Assembly (NCBI RefSeq): GCF_019966575.1 | Contig: NZ_JAINFK010000005.1 | Span: forward strand, 1-64,000 | Direction of reading: 5' to 3' | Origin: Oricola cellulosilytica | GTDB lineage: Bacteria > Pseudomonadota > Alphaproteobacteria > Rhizobiales > Rhizobiaceae | Length of the DNA stretch: 64,000 bases | Part shown: positions 16,541 through 25,283 of the stretch, piece after piece | Position numbering within the stretch: position 1 is the first letter of the stretch | Layout: every line of letters begins with the position of its first letter | Program-made: the position numbers and the translations under genes | Notes under the pieces: generated by a model | Databases searched by the model: none | What the model was told of the DNA's origin: nothing | Seen by the model: only the letters and a program-made list of their open reading frames with translations

Positions 16541-16978
16541 ATGGCTCTTCATCTCATCAAGCTTTGCGTCGGCGCGGACAGCGTGGAGGATCTGCGCGGC
16601 TGGATCGATTTCCGGCTCGGACAGCAGCGCGGCGCGGGCAGGGAACCGAGGCAGGTTCACACCACGCGCATGACGCCGAAGCGCGCTGGCGAGATCGTCG
16701 GGACCGGATCGCTTTACTGGGTGATCAAGGGGCGTGTGCAATGCCGCCAGCGCATTCTCGATCTCGAGCCGTTTACCGACGGCGAGGGGATCTCACGCTG
16801 CAACATCGTCCTCGAGCCGAAGCTGGTGCTGACGCGCTCGCAGCCGAAGCGTCCGTTCCAGGGCTGGCGCTACTTCAAGGAGGAGGACGTACCCGCCGAT
16901 CTGAAAAGCGGCGAGGAGGGACTGGCGGTGCTCCCGGCGGGGATGCGCAACGAACTGGCCGATCTCGGGCTGATTTGA
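16541..16978 (+). CDS. DUF1489 family protein
   Basis: 145-residue cytosolic protein of the alphaproteobacterial DUF1489 family, recognised from its start (MALHLIKLCVGADSVEDLRGW), the central HTTRMTPKRA and GSLYWVIKGRVQCRQRIL segments and the end pattern RPFQGWRYFKEEDVPADL. The function of the family is unknown; conservation of basic and aromatic residues could suggest nucleic acid binding, which is speculation. No ribosome-binding site is seen ahead of the ATG. Confidence 0.88.
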   Translation: MALHLIKLCVGADSVEDLRGWIDFRLGQQRGAGREPRQVHTTRMTPKRAGEIVGTGSLYWVIKGRVQCRQRILDLEPFTDGEGISRCNIVLEPKLVLTRSQPKRPFQGWRYFKEEDVPADLKSGEEGLAVLPAGMRNELADLGLI

Positions 16979-17045
16979 TCCCGCGCGCAGACCGGAAACC
17001 CAGAAAATCACTTGCATGTCGGCCAATAAGCGCCACATTTTGGCT

Positions 17046-17768
17046 ATGGCCAAATCCGTCACCAGAGCGAATACGGGCGTCGCGGCTGAATCGAAGTCGC
17101 CGGCCTCCGATATCGCGAAATTCCTGAAGAGCGCGAAGGCGGCCGCGAATACCGGAAGCGGCGCCGGGCGGATCGTGCTCGCGCTCGATGCGACGATGAG
17201 CCGCCAGCCCACCTGGGACATGGCCTGCGCCATTCAGGGTGAGATGTTCGAGAGCGTGGGCGGAATCGGCAACCTGCTGATGCAGCTCGTCTATTTTCGC
17301 GGACTTGGCGAATGCCGTGCGTCGAAATGGGCCGCCGACAGCCGTACGCTCGCCGACATGATGACGCGCATCCAGTGCCGGGGCGGACACACGCAGATCC
17401 TCAAGGTGCTGAAACATGCGGCAAAGGAACAGGGCAAGAACCGCGTCAACGCGCTGGTCTATATCGGCGACGCAATGGAGGAAAATGTCGACGATCTCGT
17501 TCAGGCGGCGGGCGAACTCGGCATGCGCGGCGTGCCGGTGTTCCTGTTCCAGGAGGGGCACGACCCGGCCGCCGAGATGGCCTATCGCGAGATCGCCCGC
17601 GTCACCAGGGGCGGCTGGTTCCGCTTCGACCGGTCGTCCGCGAACGTGCTGGCGAAACTTCTGTCCTCGATCGCCGTCTATGCGGCGGGCGGGCTGAAGG
17701 CGCTGCAGTCACGCGGCCGTCACGAGGACCGGCTGCTGATCGCGCAGATGTCGGGCGGCCGGAAATGA
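17046..17768 (+). CDS. VWA-domain protein paired with a J-domain protein
   Basis: 240-residue protein with a von Willebrand A-like fold from about residue 40: the first strand reads GRIVLALDATMSR, in which DATMS is the MIDAS-like DxTxS variant, and the later strand is VNALVYIGDAMEE. The rest predicts helices of the same domain. Start ATG 17046 is preferred since relatives begin MAK, but an ATG at 17016 is possible. Its stop overlaps the start of the J-domain gene (ATGA), and this pair occurs together in other Hyphomicrobiales. A chaperone-linked or envelope-stress role is inferred only from the pairing. Confidence 0.8.
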   Translation: MAKSVTRANTGVAAESKSPASDIAKFLKSAKAAANTGSGAGRIVLALDATMSRQPTWDMACAIQGEMFESVGGIGNLLMQLVYFRGLGECRASKWAADSRTLADMMTRIQCRGGHTQILKVLKHAAKEQGKNRVNALVYIGDAMEENVDDLVQAAGELGMRGVPVFLFQEGHDPAAEMAYREIARVTRGGWFRFDRSSANVLAKLLSSIAVYAAGGLKALQSRGRHEDRLLIAQMSGGRK

Positions 17769-18472
17769 CGATCCTCATCGCCCTGATCGCCGTGGCCGCG
17801 TTCACGATCCTCGGGCTGATCTATTTCGCCAACGCGCCGACGGCGCAGGTGGCCGGTTCGATTCGCGTGGCAGGTCCGGTGGCCCTCGCGCTTGTCGGCG
17901 TCGTCCTCAGCCTGGCCGGCCGGATCGGGGCAGGGGCGCCGCTGATCATGATGGCGCTCGCCTGGTTCGGACGCCAGCGGCAGGTGGTGAACCGCAGGCG
18001 CAGCACTGGCCAGCGTTCGACGGTCCGCTCGGCGTGGCTCGAGATGATGCTCGACCACGACACCGGGGACATGAACGGGCTGGTGCTGGTCGGGCCGTTC
18101 GAGGGCCGCGAACTCGACGACATGAGCGAAGACGAACTGCGAAACCTTGCAGAAGACCTCGCCGACGACCGCGAGAGCGCCGAACTACTGGAGGCGTATC
18201 TTGACCGCCGAATGCCGGGCTGGCGTGACGACGCTGATCCGGATGTTGGCGCGCGGAAAGCTGGCCCGCATGACACGGGCACCGTGACAGAACAGGAAGC
18301 TTACAAGATCCTTGGCCTTGAGCCGGGAGCGACCGCTTCGCAGATCAGACAGGCGCATCGCAGCCTGATGCAGAGAGTACACCCCGACCTCGGAGGAAAC
18401 GCCTTTCTGGCGCAGCGGGTGAACGAGGCCCGGGACGTTCTGTTGCGAAATCATGCTGATAGAGACCCTTGA
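17765..18472 (+). CDS. membrane-anchored J-domain (DnaJ-like) protein
   Basis: 235-residue protein with two N-terminal membrane helices (about 2-22 and 34-66), a cytosolic acidic linker (about 90-165), and a C-terminal J domain (about 172-235: QEAYKILGLEPGATASQIRQ, then the HPD motif in RVHPDLGG). The HPD loop is what stimulates DnaK ATPase. The layout with the J domain at the C-terminus after membrane helices recalls mitochondrial Pam18/TIM14 and DjlA-like proteins. It would recruit DnaK to the membrane, probably for the VWA protein encoded just upstream. Confidence 0.87.
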   Translation: MTILIALIAVAAFTILGLIYFANAPTAQVAGSIRVAGPVALALVGVVLSLAGRIGAGAPLIMMALAWFGRQRQVVNRRRSTGQRSTVRSAWLEMMLDHDTGDMNGLVLVGPFEGRELDDMSEDELRNLAEDLADDRESAELLEAYLDRRMPGWRDDADPDVGARKAGPHDTGTVTEQEAYKILGLEPGATASQIRQAHRSLMQRVHPDLGGNAFLAQRVNEARDVLLRNHADRDP

Positions 18473-18517
18473 TACGCGATACTAATTCAACGGTACGACT
18501 GCACGGCGCTGCGACGG

Positions 18518-19888
18518 TTACGAGTTGTCGAAGGCCAGGCAGGAATAGTCGTATTTCTTGAGAGCTTCACAGGCCGCCCAAGCCTCGGACTTGGAACCGA
18601 ACCCGGCGAAGCGCGCACGGTGATAGAGCGCGCCGCCCTTCTCGAACTTCTCAATGAACGGCTCGCGGGCGCCGAGCACCGGCGCGGCATGGCTCTGCGC
18701 CAGACGCAGATAGCTGAAGGCTTCGTCCTGCGAGGGCAGGGAGGCGATCTGGATCACCCAGCCCGCACGTGGCGCCACCGAGGCGGTCGTCATCGTGTCG
18801 ACCGGTTCGGGCGGACGTGGCGCGGCGGTGACTTCCGGCGCGTAGCCCGTCAGGATGGCGGCCTTCACCGGTGCCTTTGGCGGAGCCTTCGCGGGGACCG
18901 GAGCCATCGAAGCCATGACGGGCAAGCCCCGGGAGACGGTGCGCCGGGGGCTCTCCGGAATGGGGACGTCCGTGGGCGCAAGCGAAGCGATGTCGACAGG
19001 CATGTCGGCAAACCGCGTGCCGCCGGCCCGGGCAACCAGGGGACCGCGATCCCGCTTCGACCCTTTCGACACGTTCTCGGCAAGCAGTTGCTCCATGTGG
19101 GCATTGCGGGACGCGCCGCTCTTGCCGCCCATCACGACGGCCACGACGCTGCGCCCACGGTCATTGACGGAGGTGACGAGATTGAAGCCCGAGGCGCGCG
19201 TGTAGCCCGTCTTGATGCCGTCGACGCCGCGAACCGCGCCGAGCAGGCGGTTGTGGTTGCGGAAGCGTGATTTGCCGAACGCGAAGCTGCGCGTGGAGAA
19301 ATATTTGTATTCGCGCGGAAAGTGCTCCTGCAGGGCGATGCCCAGCGTCGCCATGTCGCGGGCGGTCGTGATCTGGCGCGAATCCGGCAGACCCGAGGCG
19401 TTGCGGAACGTCGTCTTCGACATGCCGATTGCGCGGGCCTTGGCCGTCATCATCTTCGCGAAATTGCTCTCGGTGCCGCCAAGATGCTCGCCGACGGCGG
19501 CTGCGACGTCATTGGCCGACTTCGTGACAAGCGCGTAGATCGCCTGTTCGGCGCTGATGCTTTTCCCGGCCGGGATTCCGAGCTTGGACGGCTGCATCGA
19601 CTCGGCGTGAGGCGACATCACGATCCGCGTATTCTTGTTCACCTTGCCCTGCTGCATGGCCTCGAACAGCATATAGAGGGTCATCATCTTGGTCAGCGAG
19701 GCTGGATATCGCGGCGCATCGCCGTATCGGTTGTGCAGCACCTTGCCCGAATTCGCGTCGATGACGAATGATGCGTAGCGCGGATTGGCCTCGGCGCCGA
19801 CGGTGGCGGCCACCATAAACAGCGCTGCAAGAAGAGTTGCGGCTATTTTGGGAAAGGGATTCGCAGGCAGAGATCTGCTGGGAAACAC
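18518..19888 (-). CDS. D-alanyl-D-alanine carboxypeptidase (S11 family) with SPOR domain
   Basis: 456-residue low-molecular-weight penicillin-binding protein trimming stem peptides in the periplasm. After a signal peptide (about 1-34) the three catalytic motifs are S64-L-T-K67 (PASLTK), S124-A-N126 and K226-T-G228 (IKTGY). A Pro/Ala-rich linker (about 285-370) leads to a C-terminal SPOR domain (about 375-452), which binds denuded glycan at the septum. No transmembrane tail follows. The start is the GTG at 19888, preceded by AGGTG; a much longer in-frame start at 20083 would add unrelated sequence before the signal peptide. It converges with the J-domain gene. Confidence 0.93.
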   Translation of the reverse strand: MFPSRSLPANPFPKIAATLLAALFMVAATVGAEANPRYASFVIDANSGKVLHNRYGDAPRYPASLTKMMTLYMLFEAMQQGKVNKNTRIVMSPHAESMQPSKLGIPAGKSISAEQAIYALVTKSANDVAAAVGEHLGGTESNFAKMMTAKARAIGMSKTTFRNASGLPDSRQITTARDMATLGIALQEHFPREYKYFSTRSFAFGKSRFRNHNRLLGAVRGVDGIKTGYTRASGFNLVTSVNDRGRSVVAVVMGGKSGASRNAHMEQLLAENVSKGSKRDRGPLVARAGGTRFADMPVDIASLAPTDVPIPESPRRTVSRGLPVMASMAPVPAKAPPKAPVKAAILTGYAPEVTAAPRPPEPVDTMTTASVAPRAGWVIQIASLPSQDEAFSYLRLAQSHAAPVLGAREPFIEKFEKGGALYHRARFAGFGSKSEAWAACEALKKYDYSCLAFDNS

Positions 19889-20062
19889 GGTTTTACACCT
19901 ATTGGTTACAGACGCGGTACTCACCCGGCTGGCCGCCGGGCATGACTGCGAAAACCGTAGCCAAGGCACGTTACCAACTCGTTTATGGTGACCGGAGTGT
20001 TTCGGCAGAGAACCAAATTTTCCCAAAATGTGATCGAATGATGGTGCGACGCGAAAGAATTG

Positions 20063-20091
20063 TTGAAAAATTGTGCAGTGCACACTATATT
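20063..20091 (+). promoter_or_regulatory. phasin promoter with PhaR-type operator
   Basis: TTGAAA (20063-20068) and TATATT (20086-20091) are spaced by 17 bp. The spacer holds TGCAGTGCA (20074-20082), a match to the TGCRNYGCA core bound by PhaR/AniA repressors of PHA granule genes; flanking bases extend it to TTGTGCAGTGCACAC. Repressor bound there would block RNA polymerase until PHA granules titrate it away. The phaR gene itself is not in this window. Confidence 0.75.
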
Positions 20092-20152
20092 GGTTTCAAG
20101 GACGGGCGACCCGGTCCGAGTGAACCGAAATCCAAACGTTCAAAGGTGCGAC

Positions 20153-20485
20153 ATGATGAATTCGTTCGAAGATGCCAACAAGATTGGCAAGGAAATGATG
20201 GACAACTCCCTGAAGAGCTATGCTGCCGTGACCAAGGGCCTGCAGGCAATCGCGACCGAGGCCACCGACTACTCGAAGAAGTCGTACGAGGATGGCGCTG
20301 CTGCGTTCGAAAAGCTGGCGGCAACGAAATCGCTCGAGAAGGCGATGGAAGTGCAGAGCGAGTATGTGAAGTCCGCTTATGAGGCGTTCGTCGCTGAAGC
20401 GACCAAGATGGGCGAGCTTTATACCGACCTCGCCAAGGAGGCCTACAAGCCGTTCGAAAATGCGGTTGCCGGCGCGACCAAATAA
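20153..20485 (+). CDS. phaP: phasin (PHA granule-associated protein)
   Basis: 110-residue, mostly helical, Ala/Lys/Glu-rich protein of the phasin_2 type (start MMNSFEDANKIGKEMMDNSL, then YAAVTKGLQAIATEATDYSK). It coats PHA granules and limits their size. The first of two adjacent ATGs (20153, 20156) is used; AAGGTG lies 6 nt before it. A promoter with a PhaR box sits about 65 bp upstream, and a strong terminator follows, so it is a single-gene unit. Size fits the short alphaproteobacterial phasins. Confidence 0.92.
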   Translation: MMNSFEDANKIGKEMMDNSLKSYAAVTKGLQAIATEATDYSKKSYEDGAAAFEKLAATKSLEKAMEVQSEYVKSAYEAFVAEATKMGELYTDLAKEAYKPFENAVAGATK

Positions 20486-20512
20486 GCATTCCTCAACGGA
20501 ACTGCATGACCG

Positions 20513-20540
20513 GCCCGCGTGAGCGATCACGCGGGCTTTG
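20513..20540 (+). terminator. rho-independent terminator of the phasin gene
   Basis: GCCCGCGTGA and TCACGCGGGC form a perfect 10-bp stem with a GCGA tetraloop, followed by TTTG and a T-rich stretch. It lies 27 bp after the phasin stop codon. Confidence 0.85.
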
Positions 20541-20572
20541 TTCATTTTGCGCGGCAGCAGGCATCGAACCGC

Positions 20573-20600
20573 TTGCGCCGATTCAGAGGGGGCTTAAAAT
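20573..20600 (+). promoter_or_regulatory. candidate clpS-clpA promoter
   Basis: TTGCGC (20573-20578) and TAAAAT (20595-20600) are separated by 16 bp, with a further ~65-bp leader before the clpS ATG. No heat-shock (RpoH) signature is obvious. Confidence 0.4.
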
Positions 20601-20667
20601 CGAGAGTCGGCAACCTAAGTAACGGAGACGATGCCCGTTCGGGCGCTGTGACATCCACAGGACAACG

Positions 20668-21024
20668 ATGATCGAAAAGCCGGAATTGATGCAGGCCGAT
20701 GATGATGGCCAGGACGGTGACGGGCAGGGCCGCGGCACCGCCGTCATCACGCGGACCAAACCCAAGGTCAAGAAACCCAGTCTTTACAGGGTCTTGCTGC
20801 TGAACGACGACTACACTCCGATGGAGTTCGTGGTGCATGTTCTCGAGCGCTTTTTCCAGAAAGACAGAGAACAGGCGACCCGGATCATGTTACATGTGCA
20901 TAATCACGGAGTCGGAGAATGCGGCATCTACACTTATGAGGTCGCGGAAACGAAGGTGACCCAGGTCATGGATTTCGCCCGCCAGAACCAGCACCCGCTG
21001 CAATGCGTGATGGAGAAGAAGTGA
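20668..21024 (+). CDS. clpS: ATP-dependent Clp protease adaptor ClpS
   Basis: 118-residue adaptor that binds N-degron substrates and hands them to ClpAP. After a disordered, acidic N-terminus (about 1-35) the core carries the hallmark [20 protein letters not shown] (about 49-68) and the [16 protein letters not shown] segment that builds the substrate pocket. Its TGA overlaps the ATG of clpA by one base, the usual coupled arrangement. Length is typical. Confidence 0.97.
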   Translation: MIEKPELMQADDDGQDGDGQGRGTAVITRTKPKVKKPSLYRVLLLNDDYTPMEFVVHVLERFFQKDREQATRIMLHVHNHGVGECGIYTYEVAETKVTQVMDFARQNQHPLQCVMEKK

Positions 21025-23465
21025 TGCCGACCTTTACCGCAAGTCTCGAGAAGTCGCTTCACCAGGCGCTGACTCTGGCCAATGAACGCGAGCACGAATA
21101 CGCCACACTGGAACACCTGCTTCTGGCGCTGCTCGACGATCAGGACGCCAAAGCCGTCATGGACGCCTGCAGCGTGGACGTCGACGCACTGCGCAAGACG
21201 GTGCTCGACTATGTCGACAACGAACTGGAAAATCTCGTCACGGGCTACGATGAGGATGCCAAGCCGACCGCCGGCTTCCAGCGCGTTATCCAGCGCGCGG
21301 TGATTCACGTCCAGTCGTCGGGCCGCGAGGAGGTCACCGGCGCAAACGTGCTTGTCGCGATCTTCGCCGAACGAGAAAGTCATGCGGCCTACTTCCTGCA
21401 GGAGCAGGACATGACGCGCTACGACGCCGTCAACTACATCGCCCACGGCATCGCTAAGCGCCCCGGCGCCACGATCTCGCGGCAGCCTGACGGCACCGAG
21501 GACCAAGGCCGCCCGGACGGTTCGCAGGGCGAGGCCGAGGATGGCAAGAAAAAGCCGCAGGACGCTCTGAGCGCCTACTGCGTGAACCTTAACGAGAAGG
21601 CAAAGGTCGGCAAGATCGATCCGCTGATCGGGCGCATGCCCGAAATCAACCGGACGATCCAGATCCTGTGCCGGCGTTCCAAGAACAATCCGCTCTATGT
21701 CGGCGATCCGGGCGTTGGCAAGACGGCGATCGCCGAGGGACTCGCCAAGCGCATCGTCGAGGGGGACGTGCCTGACGTGCTGCTGACATCAACCATATTC
21801 TCGCTCGACATGGGCGCGCTCCTGGCCGGCACCCGCTATCGCGGCGACTTCGAGGAGCGGCTGAAGCAGGTTGTCAAGGAACTGGAAGACTTTCCGGGGG
21901 CGATTCTGTTCATCGACGAGATCCACACGGTGATCGGCGCGGGCGCCACCTCGGGCGGGGCGATGGACGCATCGAACCTGCTGAAACCGGCGCTGTCGTC
22001 CGGCTCGATCCGTTGCATCGGCTCGACTACCTACAAGGAATACCGCCAGTTCTTCGAGAAGGACCGGGCGCTCGTGCGGCGTTTCCAGAAGATCGACGTA
22101 AACGAGCCGTCGCTTGAGGACGCCATCGAGATCATGAAGGGCCTGAAGCCCTATTTCGAGGACTTCCACAAGATCAAGTACACCGACGAGGCGATCAGGT
22201 CGGCGGTGGAACTGTCGGCACGCTACATCAACGACCGCAAGCTGCCCGACAAGGCAATCGACGTGGTCGACGAAACCGGCGCCAGCCAGATGTTGCTGCC
22301 TGAGAAAAAGCGGCGCAAGTCGATCGGCGTCAAGGAGATCGAGGCGACCATCGCGACGATGGCACGGATCCCGCCGAAGACCGTTTCGAAGGACGACGAG
22401 GAAGTGCTCGCCGGCCTCGAAAAGGAACTGAAGCGGGTCGTCTATGGCCAGGATCTGGCGATCGAGGCGCTGGCCTCGGCAATCAAGCTTGCCCGGGCCG
22501 GCCTGCGCGAACCGGAAAAGCCGATCGGATCGTACCTGTTCTCGGGTCCGACCGGCGTCGGCAAGACCGAAGTGGCAAGACAGCTCGCCGCCTCGCTCGG
22601 CGTCGAATTGCTGCGCTTCGACATGTCGGAATACATGGAACGCCACACCGTCTCGCGGCTGATCGGCGCGCCTCCCGGCTATGTCGGCTTCGACCAGGGT
22701 GGACTGCTGACCGATGGCGTGGACCAGCATCCGCATTGCGTGCTGCTGCTCGACGAGATCGAAAAGGCGCATCCGGACCTGTTCAATATTCTGTTGCAGG
22801 TGATGGACCACGGCAAGCTGACCGACAACAACGGCAAGCAGATCGATTTCCGCAACACGATCATCATCATGACGACCAACGCCGGTGCGTCGGAGATGGC
22901 GCGGAACGCGATCGGTTTCGGCAGTTCGACCCGTGAAGGCGATGATGTCGAGGCGATCAACCGGCTGTTCTCGCCGGAGTTCCGCAACCGCCTGGATGCG
23001 ATCATTCCGTTCGGCGCGCTGCCGGTTCCGGTGATTCACCGCGTCGTCGAGAAGTTCGTCATGCAACTCGAGGCGCAGCTTTCCGACCGCGGCGTGATCT
23101 TCGACCTGTCGAAGGAGGCGATCGCATGGCTCGCTGACCGTGGCTACGACGAGAAGATGGGAGCACGGCCGCTCGGACGGGTCATCCAGGAGCACATCAA
23201 GAAGCCGCTGGCCGAAGAAGTGCTGTTCGGCAAGCTGAAGAAGGGCGGCACGGTGAAGGTCACGGTCGAGAAGGACGAACTCGGCGACAGCAAGCTGAAG
23301 CTCGATTCGATCGCCGACGAACCCCGGCCCAAGCCGCGCAAGCGCACCGCGCGCAAGCCGGCTGCCAAGAAGGCGGCAGCCGTCAGCACGAGCCCGAGCG
23401 ACGCGCCGGAGGCGAAGGTGGAAAGCAAGTCGAAGCCCTCGGTGCCGAAAATCCCGCGCAAGTAG
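21024..23465 (+). CDS. clpA: ATP-dependent Clp protease ATP-binding subunit ClpA
   Basis: 813-residue unfoldase of the ClpAP protease. Order: Clp-N repeats (about 1-150, start [20 protein letters not shown]), a charged linker, D1 AAA+ module (Walker A GDPGVGKT, Walker B LFIDEIH), D2 module ([24 protein letters not shown]) and the ClpB D2-small domain. The ATG at 21024 is used; the longer in-frame start at 21003 lies inside clpS. After the usual end near residue 765 there is a Lys/Arg/Ala-rich tail of about 45 residues ([16 protein letters not shown] and so on) that classical ClpA lacks. A strong terminator follows. Confidence 0.97.
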   Translation: MPTFTASLEKSLHQALTLANEREHEYATLEHLLLALLDDQDAKAVMDACSVDVDALRKTVLDYVDNELENLVTGYDEDAKPTAGFQRVIQRAVIHVQSSGREEVTGANVLVAIFAERESHAAYFLQEQDMTRYDAVNYIAHGIAKRPGATISRQPDGTEDQGRPDGSQGEAEDGKKKPQDALSAYCVNLNEKAKVGKIDPLIGRMPEINRTIQILCRRSKNNPLYVGDPGVGKTAIAEGLAKRIVEGDVPDVLLTSTIFSLDMGALLAGTRYRGDFEERLKQVVKELEDFPGAILFIDEIHTVIGAGATSGGAMDASNLLKPALSSGSIRCIGSTTYKEYRQFFEKDRALVRRFQKIDVNEPSLEDAIEIMKGLKPYFEDFHKIKYTDEAIRSAVELSARYINDRKLPDKAIDVVDETGASQMLLPEKKRRKSIGVKEIEATIATMARIPPKTVSKDDEEVLAGLEKELKRVVYGQDLAIEALASAIKLARAGLREPEKPIGSYLFSGPTGVGKTEVARQLAASLGVELLRFDMSEYMERHTVSRLIGAPPGYVGFDQGGLLTDGVDQHPHCVLLLDEIEKAHPDLFNILLQVMDHGKLTDNNGKQIDFRNTIIIMTTNAGASEMARNAIGFGSSTREGDDVEAINRLFSPEFRNRLDAIIPFGALPVPVIHRVVEKFVMQLEAQLSDRGVIFDLSKEAIAWLADRGYDEKMGARPLGRVIQEHIKKPLAEEVLFGKLKKGGTVKVTVEKDELGDSKLKLDSIADEPRPKPRKRTARKPAAKKAAAVSTSPSDAPEAKVESKSKPSVPKIPRK

Positions 23466-23496
23466 GCGGCGGCGAGCCGATAAGGGTCGAACAGCT

Positions 23497-23522
23497 AACG
23501 GGCGGAAAATCCGCCCGTTTTT
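23497..23522 (+). terminator. rho-independent terminator of clpSA
   Basis: AACGGGCGGA and TCCGCCCGTT pair in a perfect 10-bp stem with a three-base loop, followed directly by a T-rich tract (TTTTTCATTTT). It lies 32 bp after the clpA stop codon. Confidence 0.92.
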
Positions 23523-23574
23523 CATTTTCACCTGCCATCTCGCCATGCGCATCGATCCATGCTAGCCGCGTGGC

Positions 23575-24321
23575 ATGGACACCGGTTCTTCCACGGACGA
23601 TGAGGGGCATTCGGCGCTGTGGTTCGCCCGCGGCATGCGCAATGTCATCTCCGTACCGGCGATTATCCTGATGAGCGCATTCGTCGGCTTCGCAGGCTTT
23701 GCCAAGGAAAGCGGCGTGGACGTGACGCACGCCATGTTCATGACCGCCGTGGTCTGGGCCCTGCCTGCGAAAGTCGTCTTGATCGCCGCCATCAATTCCG
23801 GTGCGACACTGGTGCCCGCATTTCTTGCGGTGACGCTGTCGTCTGCACGGCTGATGCCGATGGTGACGACGCTTGTCCCGGAGATCCGCTCCGAGAAGAC
23901 GCGCACCCTCACGCTTCTGGTGCTCTCCCATTTCGTCGCCGTCACCTCCTGGGTCATGACGATGGAGCGGATCGCGCGTGCGCCGCGCCGTCACCGGACG
24001 GCCTATTTCGCCGGTTTCGCGGTGACGCTCACGACCGCCAACATACTGATCGTAGGCGCCGTTTACGCGTCCTCGGCCGTGCTGCCGCCGGAGGCGCTCG
24101 GCGCGCTGTTCTTCCTGACGCCGATCTATTTTCTGACTTCGCTGTGGGCGACGGCCCGAGATCACGTCGTCAAGATCGCGATGGTCGCCGGACTCATACT
24201 CGGTCCGGTCTTCTATCTGATCGCTCCGGAGTTCGACCTGCTTCTGGCCGGCATCATCGGCGGTGTTGCGGCCTTCGTGATTGGGCGGTTCGGCAAACGG
24301 ACGGGAACTGACCGCACATGA
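23575..24321 (+). CDS. azlC: AzlC family branched-chain amino acid efflux permease subunit
   Basis: 248-residue membrane protein, the large subunit of an AzlCD-type exporter that in Bacillus and E. coli (YgaZH) removes branched-chain amino acids. About five to six hydrophobic helices, with the conserved early segment (residues 25-60: ISVPAIILMSAFVGFAGFAK). The end overlaps azlD by an ATGA. Substrate here is by family only. Confidence 0.87.
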   Translation: MDTGSSTDDEGHSALWFARGMRNVISVPAIILMSAFVGFAGFAKESGVDVTHAMFMTAVVWALPAKVVLIAAINSGATLVPAFLAVTLSSARLMPMVTTLVPEIRSEKTRTLTLLVLSHFVAVTSWVMTMERIARAPRRHRTAYFAGFAVTLTTANILIVGAVYASSAVLPPEALGALFFLTPIYFLTSLWATARDHVVKIAMVAGLILGPVFYLIAPEFDLLLAGIIGGVAAFVIGRFGKRTGTDRT

Positions 24322-24668
24322 CGTATGTTTCCCTCGACGCTTGGTGGTGGCCGTTCGTCTTCATTCTTTTCGCCGGATGGCTCGCAACCGACATCTGGCG
24401 GTTCGCCGGCGTTCTTCTCGGCCGGAAACTGAGCGATACGTCCGACGCTTTCATCCTCGTGCGGTCGGTCGCCACCGCGCTCGTTGCGGCGGTGATTGCG
24501 CGCCTGATCCTGTTTCCCTCCGGCGCCCTCGGCGAGACGACACTGCTCCTGCGCGTCGGGGCGGCGGCTATCGGGTTTCTCGCCTTCATGGCCGGCGGCC
24601 AGCGCATCGGCGTCGGCGTCGGTGTGTCGCTGGTTGTCCTGCTGGGAGGAATGGCCGCCGGCTACTGA
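24318..24668 (+). CDS. azlD: AzlD family transport protein
   Basis: 116-residue small subunit partner of AzlC, with four hydrophobic segments. It begins MTYVSLDAWWWPFVF and has a conserved RSVATALVAAVIARL segment in the middle. ATGA overlap with azlC gives coupled translation and equimolar subunits. It runs toward the HIT gene, whose 3' end is 10 bp away on the opposite strand. Confidence 0.86.
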   Translation: MTYVSLDAWWWPFVFILFAGWLATDIWRFAGVLLGRKLSDTSDAFILVRSVATALVAAVIARLILFPSGALGETTLLLRVGAAAIGFLAFMAGGQRIGVGVGVSLVVLLGGMAAGY

Positions 24669-24678
24669 AACCGTTCCG

Positions 24679-25110
24679 TCAGGCAGATTCGAGCGCCGCG
24701 CGGATTTTTTCAGCCTTGGCGGCAAGGACTTCCGGCTTTTCCATGTCGCCCGTATGCGGCCGCAGTTGCACCCCGTCGAACCGCGGGATGACATGGACAT
24801 GCAGATGGAAGACCACCTGTCCGCCGGCCGGTTCGTTGAACTGCTGGACCGTCACGCCGTCGGCATCGAAGGCCTTCATGACGCCCCGCGCGATTCTCTG
24901 CACCGTGACCATGAGTCGGGACAGCGTCTGAGCGTCGACGTCGAGGATGTTTCGGGCCTGTGCTTTCGGGATCACCAGGCAGTGGCCGTCCCCGCGGGGC
25001 ATGATGTCCATGAAGGCGAAGGTGTGCTCGTCCTCGTAAAGTTTGTGGGCGGGCAGGTCGCCATTCAATATCTTCACGAAGATGTTGTCCGGATCGTACG
25101 AAGCAGTCAT
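24679..25110 (-). CDS. HIT family protein (nucleotide hydrolase/transferase)
   Basis: 143-residue histidine-triad protein of the Hint branch. The catalytic motif is HLHVHVIPRF near residue 103; upstream it has the FMDIMPRGDGHCLVIPK segment typical of the fold. Members hydrolyse AMP-N-linked or similar nucleotides; the physiological substrate is unknown. ATG 25110 is chosen because AAGGAGG lies six bases upstream, which the ATG at 25131 lacks. Confidence 0.92.
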   Translation of the reverse strand: MTASYDPDNIFVKILNGDLPAHKLYEDEHTFAFMDIMPRGDGHCLVIPKAQARNILDVDAQTLSRLMVTVQRIARGVMKAFDADGVTVQQFNEPAGGQVVFHLHVHVIPRFDGVQLRPHTGDMEKPEVLAAKAEKIRAALESA

Positions 25111-25283
25111 GGAGCCCTCCTTGAGTTGCACATGCTCTACGTTGTCATCGCGCGGCCATCAATCTTCAAAGCGGTCGTTGGAACGTTCGGCACACCAATC
25201 CCGTTGTTGAGCGCAATATGCTGATTTGTCCGGTGATCCGGATCAGCGAGTGTGAAGACCATGGTGAAAGAGCCGGCTCCCTG

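Noticed and set aside
21789-23552. 587-codon minus-strand frame opposite clpA
   Set aside because: Antisense shadow of clpA; composition unlike protein, no ribosome-binding site, and clpA is unambiguous.
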